Notes: generated from the letters alone by a model not told the origin. DNA of 64,000 nt from a candidate division FCPU426 bacterium (GCA_030041545.1 JASHNQ010000015.1:62001-126000); one strand, 5' to 3'. Numbered from the stretch's first letter, positions 52,480 to 61,257 are shown. Program-made: numbers and translations.

Positions 52480-53106
52480 TCACCGTTTCCGGAATACCGT
52501 GAAATACGAGTGGGGCTTTCTCGGTCCGTGAAAGACGCCTTCCTTCAACGTCACCATCTCAAAGGCGCCTTCGAAGATGCCCCCCAATTCCTCCCCCGTA
52601 AAGCGATAGGGGCCCGCCCCGTCCGCCATCTTCGGTTCCTTGAAGCTGAAGACCTTCAGCGCCAGGAGACCGTTTTTCCTTAAAAGGCCCGCCGCCACGC
52701 GGGCGTAATCCCCCCAGTTTTGCGAGGGCAGGGTGTGGAAGCAACCCCGGTCGTTCACCAGGACGGCGTCGCCTTGGGCCGGGAGGGAAAGCACGTCCGC
52801 GGCCAGGAATTCAATCTTTTCCTCCACCCCGGCCTTCGCCGCGGTTTGACGGGCCAGATGAAGGGCCGTGGGGGAAATATCCACCGCGGTCACGTGGAAA
52901 CCACGGTCCGCCAGGAAGGCGGCGTCATTGCCCGGCCCACAGCCCAGGTCATAGGCCCTGCCCGCCTGCGGGCCCATGGCCTCCAGCAGGTCCCTCAAGT
53001 CCCCGTCGGCCATGCCCGCGTTCCAGGGAAGTTCTCCCGCCGGCGTTTGGCGGTAGGTTTCCTCCCAGGATTCCCCGAAGCCCGTGGTGCCTTGGTACTC
53101 CACCAT
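52480..53106 (-). CDS. Class I SAM-dependent methyltransferase
   Basis: 208 residues. Motif I YDLGCGPGNDAAFLAD near 51-66, acidic loop VTAVDISPTAL, and the TehB/TPMT-like phrase DAVLVNDRGCFHTL followed by LLALKVFSFKEP. A thiopurine- or tellurite-type small-molecule methyltransferase is the closest class; substrate unknown. Being inside the efflux cluster, it may modify a toxic compound before export. A MITE-like element lies between it and the emrA-like gene. Confidence 0.88.
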   Translation of the reverse strand: MVEYQGTTGFGESWEETYRQTPAGELPWNAGMADGDLRDLLEAMGPQAGRAYDLGCGPGNDAAFLADRGFHVTAVDISPTALHLARQTAAKAGVEEKIEFLAADVLSLPAQGDAVLVNDRGCFHTLPSQNWGDYARVAAGLLRKNGLLALKVFSFKEPKMADGAGPYRFTGEELGGIFEGAFEMVTLKEGVFHGPRKPHSYFTVFRKR

Positions 53107-53122
53107 AAGAAAACCTTTTTGC

Positions 53123-53254
53123 TGTCATTGCGAGGAGTAGCCCGCGAATAGCGGGCCGTTTACGACGCGGCAACCTCAGTTGATATAAGCCTTTTCCCCA
53201 ATAGAGTTTTGTGGTGCCTTTAGCACCTATTTTAAACTGAGGTTGCTTCGTCAT
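53123..53254. repeat. MITE-like palindromic element, copy C (right end missing)
   Basis: TGTCATTGCGAGG start, CAACCTCAGTTGATATAAGCC inside, and AAACTGAGGTTGCTTCGTCAT at the right, where copies A and B continue to a second tip. It splits the efflux cluster. Confidence 0.8.
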
Positions 53255-53291
53255 TTTCGATCACCTAGCCCCATTTATCCTTTTGAAAGAC

Positions 53292-54200
53292 TTAATGAAC
53301 CTTCACATCCACCTCGCAGGACAACCCCGCCGCCAGGCGGTCGATGTCATCGGGCGCCAGGTTGAGGAACTTGATGCGCACCGGCACGCGCTGCACCACC
53401 TTGGTGAAGTTGCCCGTGGAATTGTCCGGGGGCAGCAGCGTGAAGGTGGAACCGGTGGCCGGGCCGATGCTTTCCACCTCGCCCTGGAAGGTCTTGCCCG
53501 AGATGGCGTCCACGTCCACGGTCACCTTCTGGCCGATTTTGATGCGCGAAAGCTGGGTTTCCTTGAAGTCGGCCGTCACCCAGCGCTGCGAGGAGGAAAC
53601 GAAACCGAACAGCGCCTGGCCGGCCGGCACCACCATGCCCACTTCCACCGACCTCTTGGCGATGACGCCGTCGTCGGGGGCGGTCACCTGGGTGTAGCTG
53701 AGGTTGAGCTTGGCCTGGTCGGCCTTGAACTGGTCGGACTGCAGGCGCGCGGCCAGGTTGCGGTAGCGGGCCAGGGCCGCGTCGTAATCGGCCTTGGAAA
53801 CGGCCTGGTCCTTGTAAAGCTGGCTGTCGCGCACGTAATCGTTTTGCGCCTGCACCAGCTGGGCCTGCACCGAGGCCTCGTCCGCCATGTCCTGGTTGTA
53901 TTCCGCCGAGTAGTCCTGGTCGTCCAGTTGGGCCAGCACCTGGCCCGCCTTGACCTTGTCGTTTTCCTCCACCAACACCTTGGTGATGGTGCCGCTGATA
54001 CGCGGGGCCAACATAAGGGCGTGGGCCTCCACGTAGGCGTCGTCCGTGCCCTCGTAGAGGTAGTTCTTCACGATGAAATAAACGGCGATCACGGCCGCGA
54101 CGACGGCCACGATGCGCAGGATGGTTTTCCGTTTCCCGTTCCCGGGGGCCCCGGCTCCCGGGTTCGTCGGATGGCTTGCGGCGGCGGAGGGCTTAGTCAT
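53292..54200 (-). CDS. EmrA/HlyD-type membrane fusion protein
   Basis: 302 residues. A membrane helix (about 26-46) follows a Pro/Gly/Ala N-tail. YLYEGTDDAYVEAHALMLAP is the EmrA lipoyl-strand entry, then a helical hairpin (about 95-165), second lipoyl half LSYTQVTAPDDGVIAKRSVE, and beta-barrel PVRIKFLN. It bridges the inner-membrane transporter and TolC across the periplasm. The gene overlaps the tolC-like stop by eight bases, so they are co-translated. Confidence 0.93.
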   Translation of the reverse strand: MTKPSAAASHPTNPGAGAPGNGKRKTILRIVAVVAAVIAVYFIVKNYLYEGTDDAYVEAHALMLAPRISGTITKVLVEENDKVKAGQVLAQLDDQDYSAEYNQDMADEASVQAQLVQAQNDYVRDSQLYKDQAVSKADYDAALARYRNLAARLQSDQFKADQAKLNLSYTQVTAPDDGVIAKRSVEVGMVVPAGQALFGFVSSSQRWVTADFKETQLSRIKIGQKVTVDVDAISGKTFQGEVESIGPATGSTFTLLPPDNSTGNFTKVVQRVPVRIKFLNLAPDDIDRLAAGLSCEVDVKVH

Positions 54201-55572
54201 GGGTCAACCTCTTTCCTGTTAAAAGTTCCAAATGAATGAGGGCTTCCAAGGCGCCTAGTTGGGACTGCACCAGTTCGGCGGAAGCCCGGTACTGTTCCAC
54301 TTCCGCGTCCAGCACGTCGGTGGTGGTGCGCGTGCCGGCCTTGAACCCCACGGTGGCCAGGCGGGTGCTCTCCTTGGCCTCATCCACGTTCTTCAACTGC
54401 GCCTTGTAAAGGGCCACGCTGGAGACCAGCCGCCTCTTCCACTGGTCGAAATCGTAGGGGGTCTGGATTTGGGCGGCGACGTAGTCGTCTTGGGCCTGTT
54501 TTGCCTGTTCGTCGGCCTCGTTGGCCTTGGCCACCGATTCCCCGCCGTCCAGGATGTTCCAGGTGGCGGACGCCCCGAAGAAATAGCTGCCGGGGTAGAC
54601 ATTCAAGTCCGCGGGAGCGGGCTGTCCGAAGGTCAAGGACTGTTCGTTGTACCACTGGTATTCGCCGATCAGGGATATCTTCGGCACCCAGAGGGAGGCG
54701 CCGGCGGCCGCGCTTTGGTCGCCCGCGGCCAAGGACCGCAGTTTTTGGGCCCGCAGTTGGGGGCTTTGGGTGATGTCGATCGTGGCGACGTCCTTAAGCA
54801 GGGTATCCAGGTCCAGCACCGGCAGGTCGCCGGTCAGGGGCCTTTCGTCGCCCTCGAGGCCCATGGCTTGGGCCAGGGCTTCCCGCGCCAAAATGACGTT
54901 GTCGTGATAGGAAACCGCCTCCGACTTGGCCTCGGACAACTGCACGTCCACGCGCAGTTGGTCGTACTTGGTGGCCTGGCCGTTGTCCAGCTGGTCCTGC
55001 ACGATCTGCAGGTGGCTTTCCAGGGTCTTCACGTTTTCGTCCGCCATGTCCGATAGCAGTTTGGAGGCCAAGGACTCGTAAAACCGGAGGCGGATTTCCT
55101 CCTGGAGCTGGAGCAAGGCGTAATCGGAAAGTATTTTTTTCGCCTCATGGCCGTTGTTGGCGGCGTCCAACTGGTGCACGTTTTGGAACCCGTCAAAAAG
55201 GTCGAAATCGGCGTCCAGGGAAAGCGTGGTTTTAGGGAAATTTTCGGGAAATGCCCCCGAAAGCGCGCCGAACGCCACCTCCTCAAAGGCATATTGGGTG
55301 TCGAAAAAATGCTTGCCGCTGGCGGTCACGTGCGGGAGGAAGCCCTTGGACCAGGCTTCCAACTGTTCCCAGCCCGCCTCTTTTTCCGCGTCCTGGGCCC
55401 GGCGGTACTCGGGGGAATGTTCCAGAGCCTCCTTTTGGGCCTCCTCCAGGGTCAGGCTGGAACCCGGTGTCTCAAGGCCCGAACCGGCCGCCGCCGGGGC
55501 CGTATCCTGGGCCCAGGCCGGGGAAACCGCCCAAACCGCCGCCATGAGGAACCACGCCGCCGTTCTTTTCAT
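54193..55572 (-). CDS. TolC-family outer-membrane efflux protein
   Basis: 459 residues. The signal peptide ends AVSPAWAQ. The chain is two alike halves of long helices and short strands typical of OEP domains: SLTLEEAQKEALEHSPEYRR opening, YFFGASATWNILDGGESVAK before the second half, and TVGFKAGTRTTTDVLDAEVE. It forms the trimeric exit channel for the EmrAB-type pump. It overlaps the MarR stop by four bases and the fusion-protein start by eight. Confidence 0.93.
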   Translation of the reverse strand: MKRTAAWFLMAAVWAVSPAWAQDTAPAAAGSGLETPGSSLTLEEAQKEALEHSPEYRRAQDAEKEAGWEQLEAWSKGFLPHVTASGKHFFDTQYAFEEVAFGALSGAFPENFPKTTLSLDADFDLFDGFQNVHQLDAANNGHEAKKILSDYALLQLQEEIRLRFYESLASKLLSDMADENVKTLESHLQIVQDQLDNGQATKYDQLRVDVQLSEAKSEAVSYHDNVILAREALAQAMGLEGDERPLTGDLPVLDLDTLLKDVATIDITQSPQLRAQKLRSLAAGDQSAAAGASLWVPKISLIGEYQWYNEQSLTFGQPAPADLNVYPGSYFFGASATWNILDGGESVAKANEADEQAKQAQDDYVAAQIQTPYDFDQWKRRLVSSVALYKAQLKNVDEAKESTRLATVGFKAGTRTTTDVLDAEVEQYRASAELVQSQLGALEALIHLELLTGKRLTHD

Positions 55573-56084
55573 CCTTCCCCTCTTTCGCTTTCTTTGGTTG
55601 ACGAATAATGCGTGACGACCAGTTTCCTCAAAATCCTCATGAGTTCCTTTTGTTCCTTCGCCGAAAGGCCCGAGAAAAACTGCTTGTCCACTGCGGAAAC
55701 CAGGTGGTGGGCCTTGGCAAGCGCTTCTTTGCCCTTGGCCGTGAGGTAAACGGCGTGGGAGCGGCGGTCCGTGGGATGCTCCTTGCGTTCCACCATGCCC
55801 GACTTCTCCAGGTCGTCAATGATCCCTACGATAGTGGTGCGGTCCACGTAGACGCATTTCCCGATTTCGTGTTGGGTAATGGAGCCCTTCTCCTCCAAAA
55901 CCAACAGGACGCCGAAATGCTTGCCGGCCAGCCTTAGGGGGGCAAGGCGCTCCTCGTAGGCTTCCTTGATCCGGATGGCGGATTTGTTCAGCAGGAAGCC
56001 GGGCCTTCGCAGGAGGCACTCGGAGAGGCTTAGTTCACCTTCGCGGGCCTCCTCGGGTTTCTTATCCAACTTCTTTAAGGTCAC
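55569..56084 (-). CDS. MarR-family repressor of the efflux cluster
   Basis: 171 residues from GTG 56084, with GGAGG eight bases upstream. Winged-helix core: FGVLLVLEEKGSITQHEIGK, recognition helix region VDRTTIVGIIDDLEKSGMVE, wing RKEHPTDRRSHAVYLTAKG, flanked by dimerisation helices. It is the first gene of the marR-tolC-emrA order, overlapping the next gene by four bases. A 25-bp perfect operator over its own -10 means autoregulation, relieved by a small-molecule inducer. Confidence 0.94.
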   Translation of the reverse strand: MTLKKLDKKPEEAREGELSLSECLLRRPGFLLNKSAIRIKEAYEERLAPLRLAGKHFGVLLVLEEKGSITQHEIGKCVYVDRTTIVGIIDDLEKSGMVERKEHPTDRRSHAVYLTAKGKEALAKAHHLVSAVDKQFFSGLSAKEQKELMRILRKLVVTHYSSTKESERGEG

Positions 56085-56109
56085 CAGGGATCCTCCAAAT
56101 CACCATCAG

Positions 56110-56134
56110 TGATAATCAGTAATACTGATTATCA
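56110..56134 (-). promoter_or_regulatory. MarR operator, 11-bp perfect inverted repeat
   Basis: TGATAATCAGT and its inverse, spaced by AAT, 26 bases upstream of the GTG start. It covers the -10 hexamer, so bound repressor would block RNA polymerase. Confidence 0.85.
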
Positions 56135-56147
56135 GCAATCATGTCAA
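56119..56147 (-). promoter_or_regulatory. Sigma-70-type promoter of the efflux cluster
   Basis: Read on the minus strand: TTGACA (56147-56142, full consensus), exactly 17 bases, TATTAC (56124-56119). The -10 lies inside the MarR operator. Confidence 0.75.
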
Positions 56148-56293
56148 TACCCATTTGAATATTTTCCCTTGCCGTAACTCCCGCCACGGGCCTTGGCCTC
56201 GAAAGGCTTGAAATCGATTTTGGACCCCAGGGGAAACGGCAATCCACGGGTAAATTTTTCCCACCCCGCTGGGGAGCCACCCAAACTGCCCTT

Positions 56294-56917
56294 TTAATAA
56301 CCGATCAGGGGCGATTGCCGGACCCATTGGTCCGACTCAAGCTGTTTCACCATGAAATCCGCCAGGTCCTCGTAGGACAGGTAGGCCTTCAAACCTTTCG
56401 AGTCGAGGGAAGCCTTGACGCCGCCCCGCGCCGGGGAAGCGGTCAGCCTTCCTGGCCGCACGTTGACGTAGTCCAAACCGCTGGACATAAGATGAGACTC
56501 GCCCCTTTCCTTGTCCTCGAAGATCCCTTTGAGCAACAAGGGCACGATCATCGCCCGGAAAAACCATGGAGCCTGGCCTCGGCTGTCCCCGCAGCCCATG
56601 GCCGAGAGGTTCACGATGCGTTTTACGCCGTGTTTCTCCATGGCCGCCACGATATTGCCCAGGCTTTTTTCCTGCAGGTCGGTCTTGCCCAGGGCCCTGG
56701 GGCCAATGGCGCAGAAAACCGCGTCCTGCCCCTCCATGGCCTTGTCCACGGCCAGGGGGTCCCGGGTGTCGCCCTGGAAAACCCTCAGGCCCTTCCCCTC
56801 CTGGAAAAAGGCGGTGGGGTTGCGGGCAAAGGCCGTCACTGTATGGCCCCCGTCCAAAAGCCGCCGCACGGCCAGCCGGCCCGTGTGGCCCGTCGATCCG
56901 ATGACCAGTACTTTCAT
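56294..56917 (-). CDS. NAD(P)-binding SDR-like protein (atypical, NmrA/BLVRB-like)
   Basis: 207 residues from ATG 56917 (AGGAGG upstream). GSTGHTG at 7-13 is the dinucleotide loop of atypical SDRs; FARNPTAF gives the Arg that prefers NADP; AIGPRALGKTDLQ and RIVNLSAMGCGDSRG follow the fold; no classical YxxxK is seen, so it may be a sensor or an NAD(P)H-dependent reductase of the biliverdin/flavin type. Upstream of the marR unit and on the same strand, but separated by 209 bases with a promoter. Confidence 0.88.
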   Translation of the reverse strand: MKVLVIGSTGHTGRLAVRRLLDGGHTVTAFARNPTAFFQEGKGLRVFQGDTRDPLAVDKAMEGQDAVFCAIGPRALGKTDLQEKSLGNIVAAMEKHGVKRIVNLSAMGCGDSRGQAPWFFRAMIVPLLLKGIFEDKERGESHLMSSGLDYVNVRPGRLTASPARGGVKASLDSKGLKAYLSYEDLADFMVKQLESDQWVRQSPLIGY

Positions 56918-57047
56918 GGAAACGCCTCCTTGTTTGGATGAATGAAAATTTTGGCCACCGGTGATTCTCACAGGATCAAAGCCACAAAACCCTGCAGGAT
57001 AACGCCCGCCGTAGGGGCCCATGGTAGGGTTGGCATGCTTCCCCCAC

Positions 57048-57368
57048 TTACTTATTCGCCGGCGGTTGGGGCGCGGGGGCCGACTGGGGCGCCGGATAAG
57101 GATAGCCATAGTAGCCGGGGTAGCCGCAAAAGAAGGGCCTATGCCACATGTGGAAGAGGCCCACGATCAGCAAGGCCAGCAGGATCCCCTTCAAGACTCC
57201 GAAACCGCCGCAACGATAGCCGTGGCAGCCGTAGCCGTGCCATCCCCCCCGCCAGGGGCCGCCCCACCCGCCCCTGCCGAAGTTTTCCCTAAAAAACTCC
57301 TTGCGGGTCTCCATGCGAAGCTTCTCTTCCGCGATGATGCGTTCTTTTTCTTGTTCGTTAAGTTCCAT
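57048..57368 (-). CDS. Small single-pass membrane protein, Gly/Trp/Tyr-rich
   Basis: 106 residues, GGAG before the ATG. A charged helix (ELNEQEKERIIAEEKLRMET) is followed by a Gly/Trp/His-rich patch (GRGGWGGPWRGGWHGYG), one membrane helix (VLKGILLALLIVGLFHMW), and a Tyr/Pro/Ala tail (GYYGYPYPAPQ). Similar small proteins in other bacteria are unannotated. Function unknown. Confidence 0.6.
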   Translation of the reverse strand: MELNEQEKERIIAEEKLRMETRKEFFRENFGRGGWGGPWRGGWHGYGCHGYRCGGFGVLKGILLALLIVGLFHMWHRPFFCGYPGYYGYPYPAPQSAPAPQPPANK

Positions 57369-57504
57369 TTTTTCTTCTCCTTAAGTTGAACTAGGGCCTG
57401 AATCATACCCCTAGCTTGAGGATAGGGAGAGGACTGGGAAAAAGCTTTTCGGCGCTGTTTCACTTTGTAACAAGATGTAACGTTGCAAAGGCGAAGTCTT
57501 ATTG

Positions 57505-57622
57505 GCCACAGATGAATGGGATGAACACAGATAAAATCTTTAGCTTAAAAAAAATCGAAACGAAACTAAAAATGGACTGAATTTTCTTTAGCCTTATCAC
57601 ATGTATCCCATTCATCTGTGGC
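57505..57622. repeat. Palindromic element with 17-bp perfect arms
   Basis: GCCACAGATGAATGGGA at 57505-57521 is exactly inverted at 57606-57622; the middle is AT-rich. It accounts for most of the gap before the porin-like gene. Confidence 0.75.
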
Positions 57623-57635
57623 TAAATGACTTTTT

Positions 57636-58904
57636 TTAAAAGCTCACGTCCATGCGGGCCCCGGCCTGTCCCCAAAGGCCGGACAGGTTGAAGACGCCTC
57701 CCGGGCTGCCCCAGGGGGCGGCCACGTAAACCCGGCCGTCGATGCGGTCCGTGAACTGGCAGACTGTGTCCAACCGCGAATAGCCGCTTTGGCCGTCGAA
57801 GTCGTAGAGGTTGGTCTCGTCCAGGGTGATGTCCAGCCACTGGAAGGGCCCGGCCACGTCGATGGCGAAGACCCCGAATTGGGTGGAGGAAAAGCTCTCG
57901 AAGCTGGAGCCGCCGCTCAGGGTGGGGTAATTGGCGTACTCCAACTCGAAGGTGGCGGTCTGCGCCTGCTGGTCGGCGTAGCGCGTTTCCCAGCCGGCGC
58001 CCGTGCTGAAGGCCCCTTGCCAATTCCCGCTCGTTTCCTGCCCCGCCGCGCCCTCGAAATAGACGTCCAGGTCCCCCACCCCTTGGGAAATATCGAAGCC
58101 CCCGCGCCCCATTTGGCCCTTGGGCAGGTAGGCGGAAAGGGATATCTCGCCGCTCTCCAGGAAGGCGAAGCTGTCGTAGCCCGCTTCCCCCCGGAAGTAG
58201 CCGCCGGCGGGGTTGCCGTAGGTGGGGTTTCCCGGAAGCCCGGTCAGGTAGAGGTTGGCCGTGCCCGAGGGAATCTGGGCCATGACCATGTCCACGCCCG
58301 TGCGTTCGTCCGAGGGCAGGAAAAAGTCGTAGGGTTGGGAATTGAGGAAGTCGGTCGGGTTAAAGAACTTGGCGGCCCCATATTTCACCTTCTGGCGGCC
58401 GATGGTGAAGAAGATCTCATGGTCGATGTTGGCCGAGATGCGTAGTTCCTGCAGCTCCACCGACAGGTTGTCGCTGGTTTGGGTGCCGAAACCATAGGGG
58501 TTGGTGTAGGTGCTTTCCGTGGGATTGCCGCTGGAAACCCCGGTGGGGTCATAGAAGGCGCGGATGCGGGCGAAAACCCGGTTGTCGTTCTCCAGCTTGG
58601 AATCCAGGTAAAGGAAGAGGATGTTGGGGTTGCTGATAAGGTCTTGTTCCAGGGAAGTCCCTTTTTGCAGGTAATAGTCCGCCTCGGTGGAAAGGGTACC
58701 GCCGATCTGCATGTTCTCCTCGGCGGAGGTTAAAAGGTTATGGAGATTGCCGGCCATGGTATCCGGGCTGGAAGCGGCCGGCGTGGGAGCAGGGGTGGCG
58801 ACGGCCGGGGGCCCGCCGAACATCTCGCTTTCGGACGGGCGGTCATCCGCAAAGGCGGAGAATGGGCTTGCCAGCACAAGCATTAAAAGAACAATCCATC
58901 GCAT
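57636..58904 (-). CDS. Outer-membrane porin-like barrel protein
   Basis: 422 residues. The signal peptide ends SPFSAFAD. A Pro/Thr linker leads to about 330 residues of paired strands (SVELQELRISANIDHEIFFT, IGRQKVKYGAAKFFNPTDFL, GDLDVYFEGAA, ATFELEYANYP) ending ARMDVSF. The GRQKVKYGAAKFFNPTDF segment recalls DUF1302/alginate-type porins. It is the last gene of the row ABC ATPase, two permeases, LolA-like, barrel, which suggests it is the outer-membrane end of that system. Confidence 0.7.
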   Translation of the reverse strand: MRWIVLLMLVLASPFSAFADDRPSESEMFGGPPAVATPAPTPAASSPDTMAGNLHNLLTSAEENMQIGGTLSTEADYYLQKGTSLEQDLISNPNILFLYLDSKLENDNRVFARIRAFYDPTGVSSGNPTESTYTNPYGFGTQTSDNLSVELQELRISANIDHEIFFTIGRQKVKYGAAKFFNPTDFLNSQPYDFFLPSDERTGVDMVMAQIPSGTANLYLTGLPGNPTYGNPAGGYFRGEAGYDSFAFLESGEISLSAYLPKGQMGRGGFDISQGVGDLDVYFEGAAGQETSGNWQGAFSTGAGWETRYADQQAQTATFELEYANYPTLSGGSSFESFSSTQFGVFAIDVAGPFQWLDITLDETNLYDFDGQSGYSRLDTVCQFTDRIDGRVYVAAPWGSPGGVFNLSGLWGQAGARMDVSF

Positions 58905-59009
58905 TTTTACGCCCCCTAAGTTTAATAGCTTTAAGATTCATTACATTTCCTATTTTTTCTATTTCATACCCCGAAAAAATATTTAAAAATTTATGGAAAT
59001 GTGGGGATC

Positions 59010-59032
59010 GGCGGGCATTCCTCGCAATGACA
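59010..59032. repeat. MITE-like element, tip fragment (copy D)
   Basis: GGCGGGCATTCCTCGCAATGACA matches the right tip of copies A and B; nothing else of the element remains. It ends six bases after the LolA-like stop. Confidence 0.6.
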
Positions 59033-59037
59033 GTTAA

Positions 59038-59859
59038 TTACCTGCTCTTGGTTTCCAGCCACGCCTTGGTGAACATGTTCTCCGGCAGGGCCGAAAGGTC
59101 CACCGACTGGATGATGACCAGCGTGGAATTGCCCTTGTCGATCTCGTCGTAGATGTGGATCTCGTGCGGGAACCACTGGTAGCCCTTCTTGGAGTCGCTG
59201 TAGAGTTTGTCCCACTTGGGGTCGTAGCTGGTGCGCATCAGGCGCCCCGAGAGGGCGAAGTCCTGCCGCTTGAGGTAGTTGCCGGTGGCTTCGTCCACCC
59301 AGAATTCCACCAAAGGGTAGGCCACGTCCACCCCGTTTTTCACGGTCAATTTCAGGTGCCAGACGGTGAAGTTACCCAGCTTTTCCTCACCCACGAACTG
59401 GGGGTCGTACTCGCCGGCCAAATCCGACTGGTCGAAGTCCTCGCGGTCCGAATCCGTGCCGCCGATGCGCTCCCGGTCCGTGCGGCGCTCCCACTTGCCA
59501 ACGGTCGGGTCGTAGTACCAAAGGTTGCGGTCCACCCGCAGGTAACCCTTCCCCGCGTCGGTCTTGGGTTGGGTGAAGAGGATCATCAGCTTCTGGTCGA
59601 TATCCCTCCGGTAGACCAGGGCCTCCTGGGCGATGTCGGGCTTGTCCTTCTGGTGCTGCTCCAGGTAAACCAGGGCCTTGTAGTCCCCGCCGCTTCGGAT
59701 GCGCAGGTCGATGCCCTTGAGGATATCCACCATCTGGGCCTGGGTCAGGGCGTCCGCCGCCCACATCATTCCAGGCAAAAACACCGAGACCACGGCTAAA
59801 AGGAATATTTCACCGCGAAGGCGCGAAGCCCGCGAAAAAAACCGTTCAAATCTTTTCAT
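59038..59859 (-). CDS. LolA-like outer-membrane lipoprotein-sorting protein
   Basis: 273 residues from ATG 59859 (GGGAGGG upstream). The signal peptide (about 1-35) has an unusual Arg-rich front, FFSRASRLRGE, coded by one arm of the palindrome at 59811. The mature chain is a LolA/LppX-type half-barrel: YLEQHQKDKPDIAQEALVYR, LMILFTQPKTDAGKGYLRVD, NLWYYDPTVGKWERR, GDSDREDFDQSDL-like loop, WHLKLTVKNGVDVAYP. Such proteins carry lipids or lipoproteins between membranes and often accompany FtsX-type ABC or MMPL transporters, as here. Confidence 0.88.
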   Translation of the reverse strand: MKRFERFFSRASRLRGEIFLLAVVSVFLPGMMWAADALTQAQMVDILKGIDLRIRSGGDYKALVYLEQHQKDKPDIAQEALVYRRDIDQKLMILFTQPKTDAGKGYLRVDRNLWYYDPTVGKWERRTDRERIGGTDSDREDFDQSDLAGEYDPQFVGEEKLGNFTVWHLKLTVKNGVDVAYPLVEFWVDEATGNYLKRQDFALSGRLMRTSYDPKWDKLYSDSKKGYQWFPHEIHIYDEIDKGNSTLVIIQSVDLSALPENMFTKAWLETKSR

Positions 59860-59922
59860 TATCTCAATCCCTCCCTTTTGTTGTTTTATGCCGTTCTTCG
59901 CGATCTTCGCGCCTTCGCGGTG
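59811..59922. repeat. CACCGCGAAGGCGCGAAG palindrome across the LolA-like gene start
   Basis: 18-bp perfect arms at 59811-59828 (inside the coding region) and 59905-59922 (upstream). The intervening part holds the ATG and ribosome site. Confidence 0.85.
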
Positions 59923-59930
59923 ATAAGCCG

Positions 59931-61256
59931 CTACCCAACGCGGGACATGGCCGTGATGGGCCTCATGCGCGCCGCCTTGAACGAGGGGATCAACGAAACC
60001 AGCGTGCAGCAAAGGGTGATGATGGACGCGCCGCCTAGGATGCGTATTGGGTCCAGCGCGAAGTGGAAGGTGGTGGACATGAGGAACATCTCAGCCCCCG
60101 GCGGCATCGGAAAATGTAGGGTGTCAAGAATCACCGCCAAAAGGCTTCCCAAGAGGGCTCCTGTGGCCGTGCCCATGGCCCCCAGGCAGAAGGCCTCCAT
60201 CACGAACATGGTCAACACGGCCCGACGCCGCATGCCGATGGCGCGCAGCGTCCCGATTTCGCGGGTACGCTCGCGGATGGCGATCCAAAGGGTATTCATG
60301 ATGCCTACGGCGATGATGACCAAGAGGATGGTGGTTAAAAGATAGCTCAATCCGTCTACGCCTTTTAGGCCCCACATGGCCCAGCTGATTTCGTCTTCCC
60401 AGGTGGTGATATCCAGTTTTTGGCCCGTCCATTCCTCCCGGTTGACCTCATCGAATTTCTGCCAGAAGACCTTGTCGGCCTCCCGGTCCATGACCGTATA
60501 ACCCGCTCCGGTGAGGGCCTTGCGCAGCAGGTCCATGTCCCGTGGGATGTGGTTCATGTTCTTCAGGTAAACGAGGATGGCGCCCGTGGCGGAATCGTTG
60601 ATCTGGTAGAGCTGGTTCAATGTTTCTTGGGGTATGAAGACGTTGAAGGAGGTCATCATCCCCATGTCCTTGGCCACGCCGCAGACCCGAACGTCCACCG
60701 TGTTGTTGACCCCCCGGTCGGTCAGGACGGAAAAGACCAGGCTGTCCCCGGTCTTGACCTTGAGTTTTTGGGCCAGGCTTTCAAACAGGAGGATGGATCC
60801 GGGTTTCGCCAGGTCTTCCAGCTTTCCCTCCTCCATCTTGATGACCTTGGGCAGTCGTGGTTCGTGGGCTATGTCCACGCCCGCGATGCCTACCTGGGTG
60901 CTGTCGGTCGCCGAAACAAGCCGTGCCCAGCCCCGGCCCCGGGCCGTCAGGTAATCCAGGTCTGGCAGCGTCTTGGCGATGATCTCCTCGATCTTCTTGT
61001 AGTCGGTGACCAACGGCGCGCTTTGGCCCGCCGTCACCTTGTAGAAACCACCGATGTTGAGGTGCCCGGTGGCCACCGTGGTGGCCGACTCGATCATGGT
61101 GGCCTTCACCCCCGAGGAAAGGCAGCCTAGGAAGACCAGCAGGGTGGTCACGCCCGCGATGGCGCCGCCTAAAAGCAGGCTCCGTCGGCTGTGGGTCAAA
61201 AGATTTCGAAAGGCGATTAGGAACAATTGGGAGACGCCTTCGAGCCAATGTTTCAT
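59931..61256 (-). CDS. FtsX/MacB-type ABC transporter permease (short)
   Basis: 441 residues: one membrane helix near the N-terminus (about 27-47), a MacB-like periplasmic domain, and three C-terminal helices (about 315-430) with the FtsX phrase NTLWIAIRERTREIGTLRAI. The N-terminus FLIAFRNLLTHSRRSLLLGG fits LolC/E-type permeases that extract lipid-linked substrates mechanically rather than pump them. One base separates it from the long permease gene (stop 61258), so they are co-translated. Confidence 0.92.
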   Translation of the reverse strand: MKHWLEGVSQLFLIAFRNLLTHSRRSLLLGGAIAGVTTLLVFLGCLSSGVKATMIESATTVATGHLNIGGFYKVTAGQSAPLVTDYKKIEEIIAKTLPDLDYLTARGRGWARLVSATDSTQVGIAGVDIAHEPRLPKVIKMEEGKLEDLAKPGSILLFESLAQKLKVKTGDSLVFSVLTDRGVNNTVDVRVCGVAKDMGMMTSFNVFIPQETLNQLYQINDSATGAILVYLKNMNHIPRDMDLLRKALTGAGYTVMDREADKVFWQKFDEVNREEWTGQKLDITTWEDEISWAMWGLKGVDGLSYLLTTILLVIIAVGIMNTLWIAIRERTREIGTLRAIGMRRRAVLTMFVMEAFCLGAMGTATGALLGSLLAVILDTLHFPMPPGAEMFLMSTTFHFALDPIRILGGASIITLCCTLVSLIPSFKAARMRPITAMSRVG

Positions 61257-61257
61257 T

